DNA of 64,000 nucleotides, taken from assembly GCF_001619985.1 (NCBI RefSeq), contig NW_017264199.1:558001-622000 (forward strand), given 5' to 3'. Below are positions 54,043 through 64,000 of the stretch, piece by piece. A program made the translations under genes and the position numbers. Origin of the DNA: Xylona heveae TC161 (Eukaryota; Ascomycota; Xylonomycetes; Xylonales; Xylonaceae). The notes beneath the pieces are model-generated. The model worked only from the letters and a program-made list of their open reading frames with translations, made no database searches and was not told the DNA's origin. Each line of letters starts with the position of its first letter. Position 1 is the first letter of the stretch.

Positions 54043-55530
54043 GGAGGAAGATGCGGACTCAACGACACGGGGAAAATGATCCTAAATCGCTTGGTCCATG
54101 GCCAATTTGGTTCCTGGAGTAGACTCCACTCCTTTTCTGGATCTCTATCTGCACCCTAGCGCTCGTTTGGTTGCAGATTTGTTCAGAGATCTTCCACTCG
54201 TTTTCACTACTCAGTCCTAGGTCTAGGATTATGGTTAGCTGACATGACGATTGAAATGAATATCCTGCTCATTGAGCATGGAAAGATGGGCTCCTTTCAC
54301 GACTTGTAATACGATAATTGGGGTTTGAAGCTTCATTTTCCTTCGTGTCTATTGTGTCTTTTTTACATTAGCATTGTTCGCGGGTCTGCTTATTTTTTTC
54401 CAGTTTGCACGAATTGCATCTTTCCCTTTCTCTCTTCTTCTCTCAACATGGGTCCTTCTCTCCTTACTTCATAGACGGTGTTATAATTAGCTTGTTTCTT
54501 TTAAATTTGTCTTCTCCAGGAACCATCGTCTTCGGCCAGCCGAGCGAATATTGGGAATGGGACTAGCTTTGTTTTGTTTCTAGCCTACTGTTTTTATTTC
54601 TTTGCTCCATTTTCATGGCTTTGGAAAAGTTGAAATTTTTTCCTTCTGCCCTCCGACGGCGGTTGCAACCTCATTTTCGAGCGTTCTATAGGACACACAT
54701 AGTCCCGCTCGCACTTCTCTTGTTTTACTTTTTAAGTTTTATTTTCAACGTTGTGTTTGTCCATTGACTCGGGTGTGTGACTTGTTCATTTGTCGCATCA
54801 CCGAAATTGGTTCGAAAGCGGGACCTTTTCCAAAGCCGCAGCGAATGGGTTTGGATTGTTAATAGCTTCAATGGAAAGTGGAGATTGAAACTGAGAGAGG
54901 AAGTCCATTGAAAAAGTGGGTTCCACTCTCCGGGATGGCATCTTCATGAGAGGTTGCAAATTTACTGGAATGCGAAATTGACGATCGAGGAACGCTGTCC
55001 ATTTTGTTCAATATTGATGACGTATATAGAACGTGTTTGATGAGAGAAATATGACTGCGTTTTAGATGGCTTTTTCTGTGGTATCAAATGTGATTTGGAC
55101 TTTACAAACTGTAGAACTTGAAGAAATGAAGTCTTTAAGAGGTCAGCCCGAAGAATAGTACACCTGCCAGCGGAGCTCACTGTGTTGCGCGCCACGTCTG
55201 AGCACCAACTATAAGAAATCATCCAATCAGATTGCTTGTTAATGGATGACCTTTGAAACGCGGTCCGGGAATTATTCATCTGATTAGATTCATAAGATAA
55301 GGTATAAATGATTAGATAATCTTCCATCAAGAATCAAGTCAACCAGCGAAACTGTTACGCTGGATCATGACAACATTTATCGCGCAACTATAAACCCTCA
55401 TTTTGCCCCTCAAACTCGCTGGCTCATCTCTTTCTTCCAGCGCGTAGAGCGACTGTTTGAGCCAGCATTGCTACCAAGCATACCGACGCGCCTTTTAATT
55501 CCCCTGTGAAAAGCCCAATCTTTCTTTTCA
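54043..55530. other. Intergenic; GAC1-like 3' flank and BolA promoter
   Basis: T-rich sequence from 54,200 to 54,800 fits a 3' UTR and terminator region on the plus strand. A 122-codon minus-strand frame at 54,962-55,330 has no recognisable motif. Nothing else is supported. Confidence 0.5.
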
Positions 55531-56080
55531 ATGGCGTCATCAACAATTCCTAGAATCGTAGCTGCTTCTACGGCCTCGGCATTCACCGCACGAATGACGC
55601 CCGTGAGATGCGTACGCCAGCTTCGTCTAGCTTCTCAATTCGCTGCTCGATCGAGCCAATGCCAAACACTACGTCTTGCCGGCCGACAACCTTCATCCAG
55701 AATAGCACATGGAGCTCGCTCGCTACATGCAACCTCCCGCACAAGATCAGCAGTTGAGCCTCCGGAGTATTTGACAGAGGGGGAACGACAGATTTTTGAT
55801 AAATTGAAGGCAGAACTGGAGCCTTCGCGGTTAGAGGTAAGCTGTTTTTTGTGGGATCAGGAATACATGGTTTCGGTGGAGGGGAATTTGGTGCTGATTA
55901 CAAATTGGTACTCAGGTGCAAGATATATCTGGTGGATGCGGCTCCATGTACGGAATCGATATTGTCTCGAAGAAGTTCAAAGGCTTGACTATGATTAAGC
56001 AACACCGCCTGGTGAATCAGATCCTCGGCGATGATATCAAGCAGTGGCACGGATTGCAGCTGAAGACGAAGGGGGAGTGA
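55531..56080 (+). CDS. Mitochondrial BolA-family protein (Bol3/Aim1-like)
   Basis: Exons 55531..55836 and 55916..56080 encode 156 residues. The first about 75 residues are Arg/Ser/Ala-rich without acidic residues (for example [20 protein letters not shown]), a typical mitochondrial presequence. The BolA domain follows: [20 protein letters not shown], then [20 protein letters not shown], with the Cys often used for Fe-S coordination, and [10 protein letters not shown], with the conserved His. Mitochondrial BolA proteins work with monothiol glutaredoxin in handing [4Fe-4S] clusters to target enzymes. The cysteine before MYGID and the leader point to the Bol3 rather than the Bol2 type; this is inference. 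The intron is 79 nt (GTAAGC, CTCAG). Confidence 0.9.
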
Positions 56081-56445
56081 TTGCAAAGTTTACATATATG
56101 ACGCCCGCATGTATATATATTCCAACAACCCGACAAGCGTCTGAAAGGGATGATAGACATCCCAACCCCGGCGAGTCAGTGTATTATTAGAATATGGGTC
56201 AGGATCATCACGGCACATGGGATGGGCTTAGCACGCAACGAAATGTTTCCTTTCTGTATGAAAGAATATCCATTTTCAGCTCCGATTGCAACAGTTCAAA
56301 ATTTCCACTTTAGGAGTGCGTGAGGCCGAAAAATTTCTACTACCTCGATTCGAAAAGGAAACCAATACCAGAACCAAACCACAACGTTTTCTAAGTGACA
56401 TAGGTGTCGATAAACAACTTCGCTCAAGGATGGAGTGGCGCACGA

Positions 56446-59400
56446 CTAATTCAGAGGCCCTTGCACAGATTGTTTCTCCACCCAAACAGTCACATTACCT
56501 TTGTCGCCAGGCAAGCTCAGCTCAGCATGAAATGTGTGATTCAATTTCTCCAACTGCGCGACATGATCACGCGCTCGCCGCTCATCTTTAAACCGACTCA
56601 ATGGGTCTTCATCTAGACCACGGGCTGCTCGTCCACGAATGTTGATAACGTGCCTGTTTGCGTCCCGGTTTGCCATATCCAGGATGGTATAGGTGCCGAG
56701 GATCTTTGTTGTCACAATAGGTTCCGATTCTTCCACAACCCGTTTGTTCCTCTTCAAGTCTCGTTTCTCCATGACGAGATAAATCTCTCGGGGAATCAAT
56801 CGGCCTTTTCCTATCACCCGATGGCCTTCCTCTTCTACTCTCAGGACCCTTTCAACGGACACCTCGACTCTGCCAACAGGTGAAGAACCGACATATGTGT
56901 ACCCGCCATATTCGCATGCTCTGAACCAGTAGTTGTTATAGTGAGAAAGGTGCTCGTCTCCGCGTTCAGTGAAAAATTCCTTTTGCGCATGTTCGTTTGC
57001 TTCGGAAACGGAACGATACGTACCGCAAATCAATTTTTGCGAAGATTCGATGGTGGCATCATCGATACGCTGGTTGTCGAATATATCATCGAGGTCACAA
57101 TCCTCACCGGTATCCCTGAGTTGTGTCCTTCTGATCAAGTGATACTCATACCAGACATTTTCGCGGTCTTTAGAGTCATCGCGCTGGGCTCCCATGCTAG
57201 TGGAATTTGCATCTTTGCTATCATCCTTGAGTGTCTCGCTCTCTTGGGTTTCCAAGTCCGCAAGGTACTTTCTCAAACGGTCGTCAGGTATAGTCTTTCT
57301 TCCGGTAGTCGGACGCTCCGCCGGGACTATGGCGTCCTCGCTTTGCGCTTGAAGCGTGGAAAGCGATAGAGTCCGTGAAGAAGTTGATGTCTGAGTGTCT
57401 TCGGGTTGGTTTCCGGGTTCTGGGACACTGGCGGCCAACTTTCTGGGAGCAGCCACTGCTTGATCGACATTCTTTAGGCCAACCGGCTCTTTTGTCGACA
57501 GCACCTTCGTAGTCTCTTCTGCTGAAGGACTTTTGGCTCCGGAAAACTGACATTGGCCTTGAGCTTCGACTGCTGACTCTACGGCGCGCTCATCATTGCT
57601 ACTTGCAACCGGTTGTATGCTTTTTGAAGGAGAGACAAGGTGATTTGGTTGAAGAGGTATTGATTTTGCGACGGTATTATTGTTTGGTTCTGCATGTTGG
57701 ATGCTTTTGGAACATGGTTGAGACTGCTCTGGTTGGACAGCAGCTGGCTCTCCCGTAGTAGAAGTTGCCTGTTTAACATGAGCGCTTTGCGTTTCGTGCG
57801 TCTGTGAATTGGGTCCTCGCTCTGACTTCTCTTTTTCTTGCATCCTCCCTGTTGCGAGCTCATTCATGCTAATTGGCTGCTTGGTTGCTTGAGTATTCGA
57901 AGTCCGCATTGCCTCGCGTGACTGTTGGGCCAATTGTTCCCTGAGAGCAACTGTTTCAGCTTCCAGCGCCGAGATTCTCTCCGCTTGCTGTGCCTTGTTC
58001 AGCGGCTTAGGTTTTGCCGTTCTTACTCTTTTTGTTGGCTCTGGACTGCCATCTGGATTTTTCCTCGCTCGTGGTTTCCTGGCCGGTGCCTTTTTACCAG
58101 TATTGGGAGGTGGCACAGCCGTGGCCTGAGGAGGCGCTTTTTTACCAGCACTATCAGGTTCTTTCTCAGGCTCTGACGCAATTTTTGAAGCTTCCTGTCC
58201 ACGATTCTTAGCATTCGCTTTTCAACTTTGAGCTACCCGATCCAAAGGATTTTGGTTTTCATACCTTTGTCGCTTGAGCAGCAGGTTGTTGCTTTAAATC
58301 TCGAACTTCAACCACTTTTTTTGCTTCTCTTGTTTCTTTTGCTTCCTCGGCTTCCTCGGCTTCCTTGGTTTCCTTGGTGTCGTTCGCCGGAGCTGCCTTT
58401 GTCTGACGGGCAGGTGAATGAGGCTGAGCAAGCGCACAAGGACTATCTTCACCTTCACTTACGAAAAGACTCTGATCCTCTGCGTCGTCTTGTGTTATGC
58501 CGCGTTTTCCGGATCCGGTCGTACGAGCTCTTTTACGCGCAGGAGGTTTTTGCGGCTGCGGCTGCGGCTGTGGGTTCTCCTTCTGTACTGGTTGATCACT
58601 CTGCCTCTTTCCCCCGTCATTGCCGTTATCATCACCACATGGCTCTCCTATGGCTTTTCTCTTCTCCCCAGCCTGGCACTTTTCTTCCAGTCCCTTTTTG
58701 AATTGCTCGAATGTTTCTTCATTCACCTCTGGCTTTTTCGCAGTATTTCCTTCCACGGGAATTTCTTTGCTTTGAGGTTGGCTTGCTTGCTTCTTCTTAT
58801 TCTGCTTCGGCTGTGGCTTTTTCCTCTCGTTGCGCTTTTTAGATGCGTCATCAGCGCCAAATTTCCATCCAGGATGCAGAACTCCTCCGTATCCTTTTTC
58901 TTTATACTCGAGGTACGTGTTGTAGTCTTCGTCACCGTCTTCGTCAATGTCCATTTGCATCTAGTTGATGTATTAGCCTCACGCTTTGTTCTCTTCTTCT
59001 TTCCCTTTCATCTCCCCATTTCTGCCACATCTAGTCATGTCTGTTCCTATGAAATGAGTCTTTTCCATCATTTTCAAGGACTTTTTTTTTTTTTTTTTTT
59101 TTTTCAGACAATTATGCTGACGGCCGTGCTCAAAGATATCACTATCAGAAGGTTCAATGCTCTAGCTAGACTTACCTCCTTGGTCGCCATCATCCAATTG
59201 TTCGAATTGTTTGACTGCACCTGCGCAACCGGATTTGGCAAATTGCCAGTGCTCTTGTTGATACCCTCCTTGTCATTATTGGTGTGGACAGTATCTCGTC
59301 GCATGTTCGCCACTGGCGCAACATATGCGTGTGGATTCGACTCGGAGCCTGCTGGCATGACGGCGGCGGTAGCAGTGTCAAGTTTATTACTCGATTTAGG

Positions 59401-60645
59401 TATATTTCCCACTTCTGCATTTGATGCTTCTACTTCTGCGTTTGCATTTACTTCCCTCTGATTCGCGCCATTTGTCGCAACTGCGATTCCGTTCTGGGAA
59501 GTCAAGGGATTAGCAGCAGAGATAGGTAGCCCTTCAGAATCGGGTTTTGCTCCTTGTGCTTTTCCTTGTGCTTGCTGTCGTTGCTGTTGCTGCTGTTGTT
59601 GCCCCTGTGCTTGTTCTCGTTGAGGTTGGTGTTGTGATGGCCCTGCTGGTCTGACATGTTGACCAGCTTGACAAGCCGTCTGATCTGGCATTGACGCCCA
59701 ATCCGGCATTTGATGATGCATTTGAGCTTTGCCCTGCATATTACACCGCGCAGGTACGGCACCACCAGCATTTAGCCGATTATTTTTGATAAATGCCTGC
59801 CTAATGAAATTCATCATTTGTGCCATTATTCGTCGTTCTGCCATGCTGGACATTTCGCCCGCTCCATCCATCCCGTTCGGTCCGCTGGTTGCGTTCATGA
59901 CCAGGCTCCCATCGGTATTATTCGCATTGGCCATGTTATGTGCGTTAGGAAAGATATTTCCTGCAATTTTTCCGCCTTGAAGCCCTGATTGTCCTCCAGA
60001 TTGTACTGCAGTTTGGGCATGAGGCGGTAAGCCATCCATGCGCGCTGACACTGCCGGATGTACCGAGCCTGCTGAGCCCGTCGGTGCTACCGAGTCTGTC
60101 AATTCTCCTGACTTTACTCGATACGTCGAATGCGCTTGACCTGCTGGATTTGCTGGATTTGCTGGACCTGCTACACCTGCAGAGTTTGTCGGATTCTCCA
60201 AATATGCCAAATGCGGTAAACGCTCAGTGTTTGGAGTATTCATCGACTCGGGAACTGCAAGTTCCGAATACGCAAAAAACGCTTCTTCCGCAGACAGGGT
60301 TGAATCTGTTGGAAATGCAGAAGCAGAAGACGATGACGCGGTAAATGAATCTGATGGAAAAGTGAAGTTTTCGTCATGTATGTAAGGGTATTTGTTTGCG
60401 CCTGATCCTGGTAGTGTTGCTGCTTCCGCTTCTGCTTCTGAGACGCAGTCAAGTCCGAGAAGAGCTTCAATTGAAGCGAAATCCGATTCTGTATCTGCTT
60501 GTGGCTCAAGTGCAGCTACAGCTACACTTCCGTTGTCTTCTCCCCCGTCGACGCCAGATATTTTTCCGCTTTCGTGTCCAGGACCGGGCCCAGCGTCAAT
60601 ATCGGATACTGAAAGCATCTCAGATGTTCCAGATTCTGCGTCCAT
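56446..60645 (-). CDS. Unrecognised 1,304-residue Q-rich protein with coiled coil and conserved-looking C-terminal domain
   Basis: Exons (complement) 59176..60645, 58265..58960 and 56446..58194 join in frame: MMATKE to MQMDIDEDGD, and QATK to EASKIASE. The N-terminal 490 residues are low-complexity, with a PANPANPAG repeat and a Q-run (GQQQQQQQRQQAQG, about 370). The middle has E/K/A-rich and proline-rich stretches, possible nuclear signals (PPARKRARTTGSGKRG; TKRVRTAKPKP) and a short coiled coil (AERISALEAETVALREQLAQ). Residues about 1085-1304 look folded: VWYEYHLIRRTQL, LICGTYRSVSEANEHAQKEF, YWFRACEYGGYTYVG, IYLVMEKRDLKR and ILGTYTILDMANRDANRHVI. I do not know this family; the fold may be shared by other fungal hypothetical proteins. 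Nuclear localisation is an inference. Intron 1 (215 nt) holds a 23-nt T-run on the plus strand. Confidence 0.8.
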
Positions 60646-61280
60646 TTGTGGGATCGGCAGTTTTTAGACGTTTATTATTTGATTATGGTTATCTGAGGTT
60701 TGTTCTTTGACGTCTGGGATTTGATGTTTGTTGTCAAGCTATGACTATCAGATTTAGTCTGTTAGTCGTGTTGTAGAAAAGGGAGCGAGTCTCTACCATG
60801 CCGCCTAGTAATCGCGTCCAGTATTTGCGTTTCAAGACACGAGTCCCAGTGGCTCAGTCTGCGCATTTCACGATGTCAGAACCTTTGAACCCCAAACTCT
60901 CATATAATAAATGCAAAGCCAGATTCACAGTGAAAATACCTTACCTGAAATATAAGAAACATATAAGAATAGATCCCAATGTAAAAGTCAGTATGGGACC
61001 GCGCGGTGATTGCTCCAATTACTTCAGTCGCGTCAATCTCGTCAACTGTTCGACTCGTGGATTCATGTAACCTCAGCTGTATTCTCACCAAGTGATCGAT
61101 GTGCGATGTTTATTTGTGATGTTGAAGTGTGATTCACCAATGCCTGATACGAGTTTAACCATTAGAACTTAAAACTTGAATGAATACAAGTACATCCAGC
61201 CTGTGTGTGAAAATAGCAGAGATGAACCTTGAGCCATATGTTGAAATAGGTAACTATGCTTATTGAGTCAGTATGTCAGG

Positions 61281-61344
61281 GTCAGCGTGTCAGCGTGTCA
61301 GTCTGACAGTTTGACAGTCTGATGGTGTGACAGTGTGACAGTGG
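61281..61344 (+). repeat. 8-bp minisatellite, eight units
   Basis: Eight contiguous octamers: GTCAGCGT twice, GTCAGTCT, GACAGTTT, GACAGTCT, GATGGTGT, GACAGTGT and GACAGTGG. The period is strictly 8 with drifting sequence, so the array is not freshly expanded. Confidence 0.9.
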
Positions 61345-61980
61345 TCAGGAGCAAGGTTGTAAGAATGAGGATGTAAGAGCACTGCGCTGTGAGGCTATAA
61401 AAATGAGGTTGTAAAATGTCAGGAATCAGGATGTAAGAGCTCGGGGTAATAAGAGCATGAGTAAGGTATGTAAGAGTATAACAACATAACAGCATAACAA
61501 CACAAGATAGCAAGAGCGCGAGACTATAAGTCTGCAAGGTAGAAATGTAAATACAAAACCCACAAACATAAAGAGATAAACGTCTATATATGTAGAATGC
61601 AGAATGTAGAATGCAGAATATAAATATCCAGATAATAAACCTTGCTGCCCCGTAAAGACCATAACGCAGACTCGCAGAGCGGCAGACTTTGTAACGTTGG
61701 ATCAGAATCTAACATGTAAACGCACCGAAAGTCAAGGGTCATGGGACGTGGATGTGGATGTGGAGTAGGGCGGGTAAGTGTGTTAATAGGGGCATAACCT
61801 TTTGAAATGGGCATAAATCTGTTAAAAAAAGAGAAAAAGAAAGAAAGAAAAAACAATAAATCAAAATAAAATAAAAAAGAAAAAAAAAAAGTGGGGGAGG
61901 GGGGAAGAATATAAATGCAGTATTCTCTGAGGATTCTATGGCTTAGATTTGGAGTTGGATTGGAGTGTAAGAGTACAGAA

Positions 61981-62028
61981 GTGTAAAGGTGTAGAAGTGC
62001 GGGAATGTAGAAGTGTAGAAGTGTAGAA
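61981..62028 (+). repeat. GTGTAGAA-type octamer repeat, imperfect
   Basis: Copies GTGTAAAG, GTGTAGAA, (GTGCGGGA), ATGTAGAA, GTGTAGAA and GTGTAGAA follow one another with a period of about 8 bp. This is the same period as the array 700 bp to the left but a different sequence. Confidence 0.8.
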
Positions 62029-63429
62029 AATGTGAAAGTTTGGGGTACTGGGATACTGGGATAGGGATAGGGATCAGGATAAACATAGTGGGACAGAGAT
62101 AGCGGAATAGGGGTAGCGGAGAGGCAAAGGTAGGATAGGTACGGGTACTTACCTTACTTGGATTATATGGGCTGCATAGATTATTTAAGAGAGGCAAATT
62201 GGGTGTATGGTAAATGTATGTGAGGTGCGGACGGAGATGTGGAAGGGATATAGGGGTGGAACTGGGCGAAAGAGGGTGTAGTGTGGGTGTGTCGATCTGA
62301 ATTGTAGATGAAAGAAAAATGAAGGGTTAGATGTAGTGTTGATGATGTGGGAGAAATTAAGGGAGTAAGATGGTGAAAGGTTTGAGAGAAAGATAAGATG
62401 AACAAGTGGTGGACCTACCTGGGGTGCGGAGTGTTGGGTGTTGAATATAAAGATGTTGGTTGAAGTGACAGGGGAGCAGCTAGGACGAGTCAAATGACAA
62501 TGTAGTGGCGGGTGTGGAATGGTATGATGGTTGATAGATGAGCCGACGGTGAGAGTGCTTGGGAAGCATGCGGTCTCGAACTTGAACTTCAAGCCGTGCT
62601 GAGAGAAGTTCGCAATGAGGCGATGATGACGTTTTCAGGAAATGTTAACAGTATGAAGAGGAAAAAAGCACAAAGACAGAGTATGTAAATTCGACTTGAT
62701 TTATATGTGCTCAATTGCAGAATTTGTGACAGTCAATAGGGCAAGAGACATCGTGGAAGGTCTTTTGACAGGACACCTCGATGGTCTGACGAAGCAGTCA
62801 ATAGAAGACAACCCGAAAGAGTAAGAAGACATTAGATGAATCGGCTGTATTGGTTTAGCAATTTATTGACCAGCTCATATAGTTATCTGGTCGTGCCATC
62901 GGAAGAGGCAAAGAAGAGCAAAAAGTAGAAGTAGTAAATAGGACGAGCAATAAAACTCGGGAAAGTCAAGAATATCAAGTGGACGGGATGGGCTTGAAAG
63001 ATGTTGACAGAGAAACCCAATATTGAATGTCGAAAAAGAAAAAAAAAAGGAAGCTTTGAAGCCCAAGTAATAAACATACACGAATAATTTCCGAAAGTGG
63101 TATACAACAAAATAAAATCGCGATAGCTCGACAAAAAATTAGTCGTGACTGCGTAACTATACCAAATATATTCATAAAGTTGAGTATCAGAAGCCAATTG
63201 GTTAATGCAAATGCCCATCATGTCATAATAATCATAGCTCGTGTCCTCCGTTAATAACACAACATTGGTAAGAGAGTTGTGAAGTTGATTTAGAAAGGTC
63301 CAATTACGCCCGTCAGTAAAGTTTTGTTCGACCTGTGATGACATACTCGAAAAGAAAAGGACAAGAAAGACCTCTTGAAGCTTCTCGGCGATTAAACGCT
63401 AACATGTAGGACGGGTCGAGTGAATGGTT

Positions 63430-64000
63430 CTAAAAGTTCGTGGTCCAAGCAATTCCGTTACCTAAAAGTCCTTCCATGTGAGTAGGATTTCCTCTCGGAG
63501 GCAAAGGGCTTCCTTCCAGTATAGCAACAAATTCGTCACAATCTGCAACATCAAATTGCGTCAGCAAAAAGGCAAAATATTCAGTCACGAAAATATTATA
63601 CATGCGAAGCAACAAATCCACAACGCACCTCTCACAGTCTCAAAAACAATTGTCACGGGCGAAGTCTTGTTCAATTGTGCCGGGTCTTTGGGATCTCGCG
63701 CCACGAGATTGCTCATGTCTATTTGACTGCCCCGACGGAATTCCACTTGTTGCAGGACAGCTTGGTCCGAGTCACGATGATCTCTAAAGGATCGCGCATT
63801 TCGAGGAACGATCATAGTCATCCACTTGTCCGTAACATGATCTCCCCACCGACTGGCCACGCACAGTTGATTTGCTTTTCGCCAAATCTGTACTTCTGCG
63901 GCACCCTTGTTGGACTTGGACGATCCAAAGCGCGAACGGGGTTTTGCCTTAATCCACCGGACCCGCCGAGAAAAGAGCAATTCATGTCTGTATGTCAGTG
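63430..64000 (-). CDS. 3' end of an unrecognised protein; runs off the right edge
   Basis: The last exon is 63430..63542 and the previous one runs from 63629 to about 63983 or beyond (complement). The junction VR to DCDEFVAILEGS keeps frame across an 86-nt GTGCGT/TTGCAG intron. About 155 residues are visible. They contain a basic stretch (RRVRWIKAKPRSRFGSS), then a regular beta-type segment (AAEVQIWRKANQLCVASRW), KWMTMIVPRNARSF, RRGSQIDMSNLVARDP and SPVTIVFETVRDC. The layout suggests a small beta-rich domain near the C-terminus of a larger protein, of a kind found in fungal hypothetical proteins. A possible acceptor (CTGACATACAG) lies at 63,984-63,996, so another intron may begin there. No function is proposed. 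Confidence 0.6.

Larger units (their letters stand above)
60646..63429. other. Intergenic repeat-rich spacer
   Basis: Just right of the Q-rich gene is its promoter. From about 61,260 to 62,560 the plus strand is G/A-rich with short-period repeats: an 8-bp array (61281-61344), AGAATGTAGAATGC copies near 61,590-61,620, a purine run near 61,820-61,910, GTGTAGAA units near 61,981-62,028, and TACTGGGA/TAGGGA units at 62,045-62,080. A 153-codon minus-strand frame at 62,883-63,344 has a hydrophobic tail but no recognisable domain. Confidence 0.5.

Noticed and set aside
59082-59104. T23 run, considered as an inserted element tail
   Set aside because: It lies inside an intron of the Q-rich gene. There are no flanking duplications and no element sequence.
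60798-61070. A 90-codon plus-strand frame upstream of the Q-rich gene, MPPSNRVQYLRFKTR
   Set aside because: It has a reasonable start context but no recognisable motif, and it sits in the promoter of the opposite gene. Probably chance.
62883-63344. A 153-codon minus-strand frame beginning MSSQVEQNFTDGRNW
   Set aside because: The first 75 codons look acceptable, but the tail is AT-driven and hydrophobic, no domain is visible, and it lies 86 bp beyond the stop of the edge gene. It could be a small gene, but I cannot support it.

Overview
The window looks like nuclear DNA of a filamentous ascomycete (Pezizomycotina, most likely Eurotiomycetes such as Aspergillus/Penicillium relatives). The reasons are short introns (about 50-230 nt) with GT-AG ends and CTAAC/CTGAC branch sites, and a gene set that reads as Snx41, Trm732/THADA, Tim23, an annexin, the SconB F-box/WD40 protein, Atg17, Rio1, Smc3, a GAC1-type CBM21 phosphatase-targeting subunit and a mitochondrial BolA. 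Exon models were built by eye from splice signals and reading-frame continuity. For every complete spliced gene the summed exon lengths give an uninterrupted frame.

Layout. 0-6 kb: the 5' part of snx41 on the minus strand, then about 5 kb with no intact gene but a faint, decayed NACHT-NTPase-like stretch near 3.9-4.3 kb. 6-17 kb: a ten-exon trm732 gene (minus) facing away from tim23 (plus), then a 1,048-residue protein I do not recognise. 17-23 kb: an A-rich spacer, a four-repeat annexin (minus) and a small RS-rich protein (minus). 23-39 kb: sconB (minus), atg17 (plus), rio1 (minus) and smc3 (plus), a housekeeping block. rio1 and smc3 share a 399-bp promoter carrying MCB/E2F-like elements. 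39-40 kb: a small secreted protein (minus).

40-51.5 kb: an 11-kb stretch without a supportable gene. It holds several 30-64 bp tandem repeats of 6, 12 or about 38 bp units and a dispersed GTAC-TTT-GTAC motif. It ends in the pyrimidine-rich leader of the GAC1-like gene, which appears to have a 5'-UTR intron and two small upstream ORFs. 55-61 kb: a BolA3-like gene (plus) and a 1,304-residue Q-rich protein of unknown function (minus). 61-63 kb: another repeat-rich spacer, including an 8-unit, 8-bp minisatellite. The right edge holds the 3' end of an unrecognised minus-strand gene.

The genes do not form one pathway. They are housekeeping functions: endosome sorting and autophagy (Snx41, Atg17), mitochondrial import and Fe-S supply (Tim23, BolA3), translation and ribosome maturation (Trm732, Rio1), chromosome cohesion (Smc3), sulfur regulation (SconB) and glycogen control (GAC1-like). 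I found no tRNA or rRNA gene, no CRISPR array, no intact transposon and no virus-derived element. I did not find a convincing new system. The best candidates for a second look are the 11-kb gene desert with its repeated motif, the three unknown proteins, and the promoter elements between rio1 and smc3.
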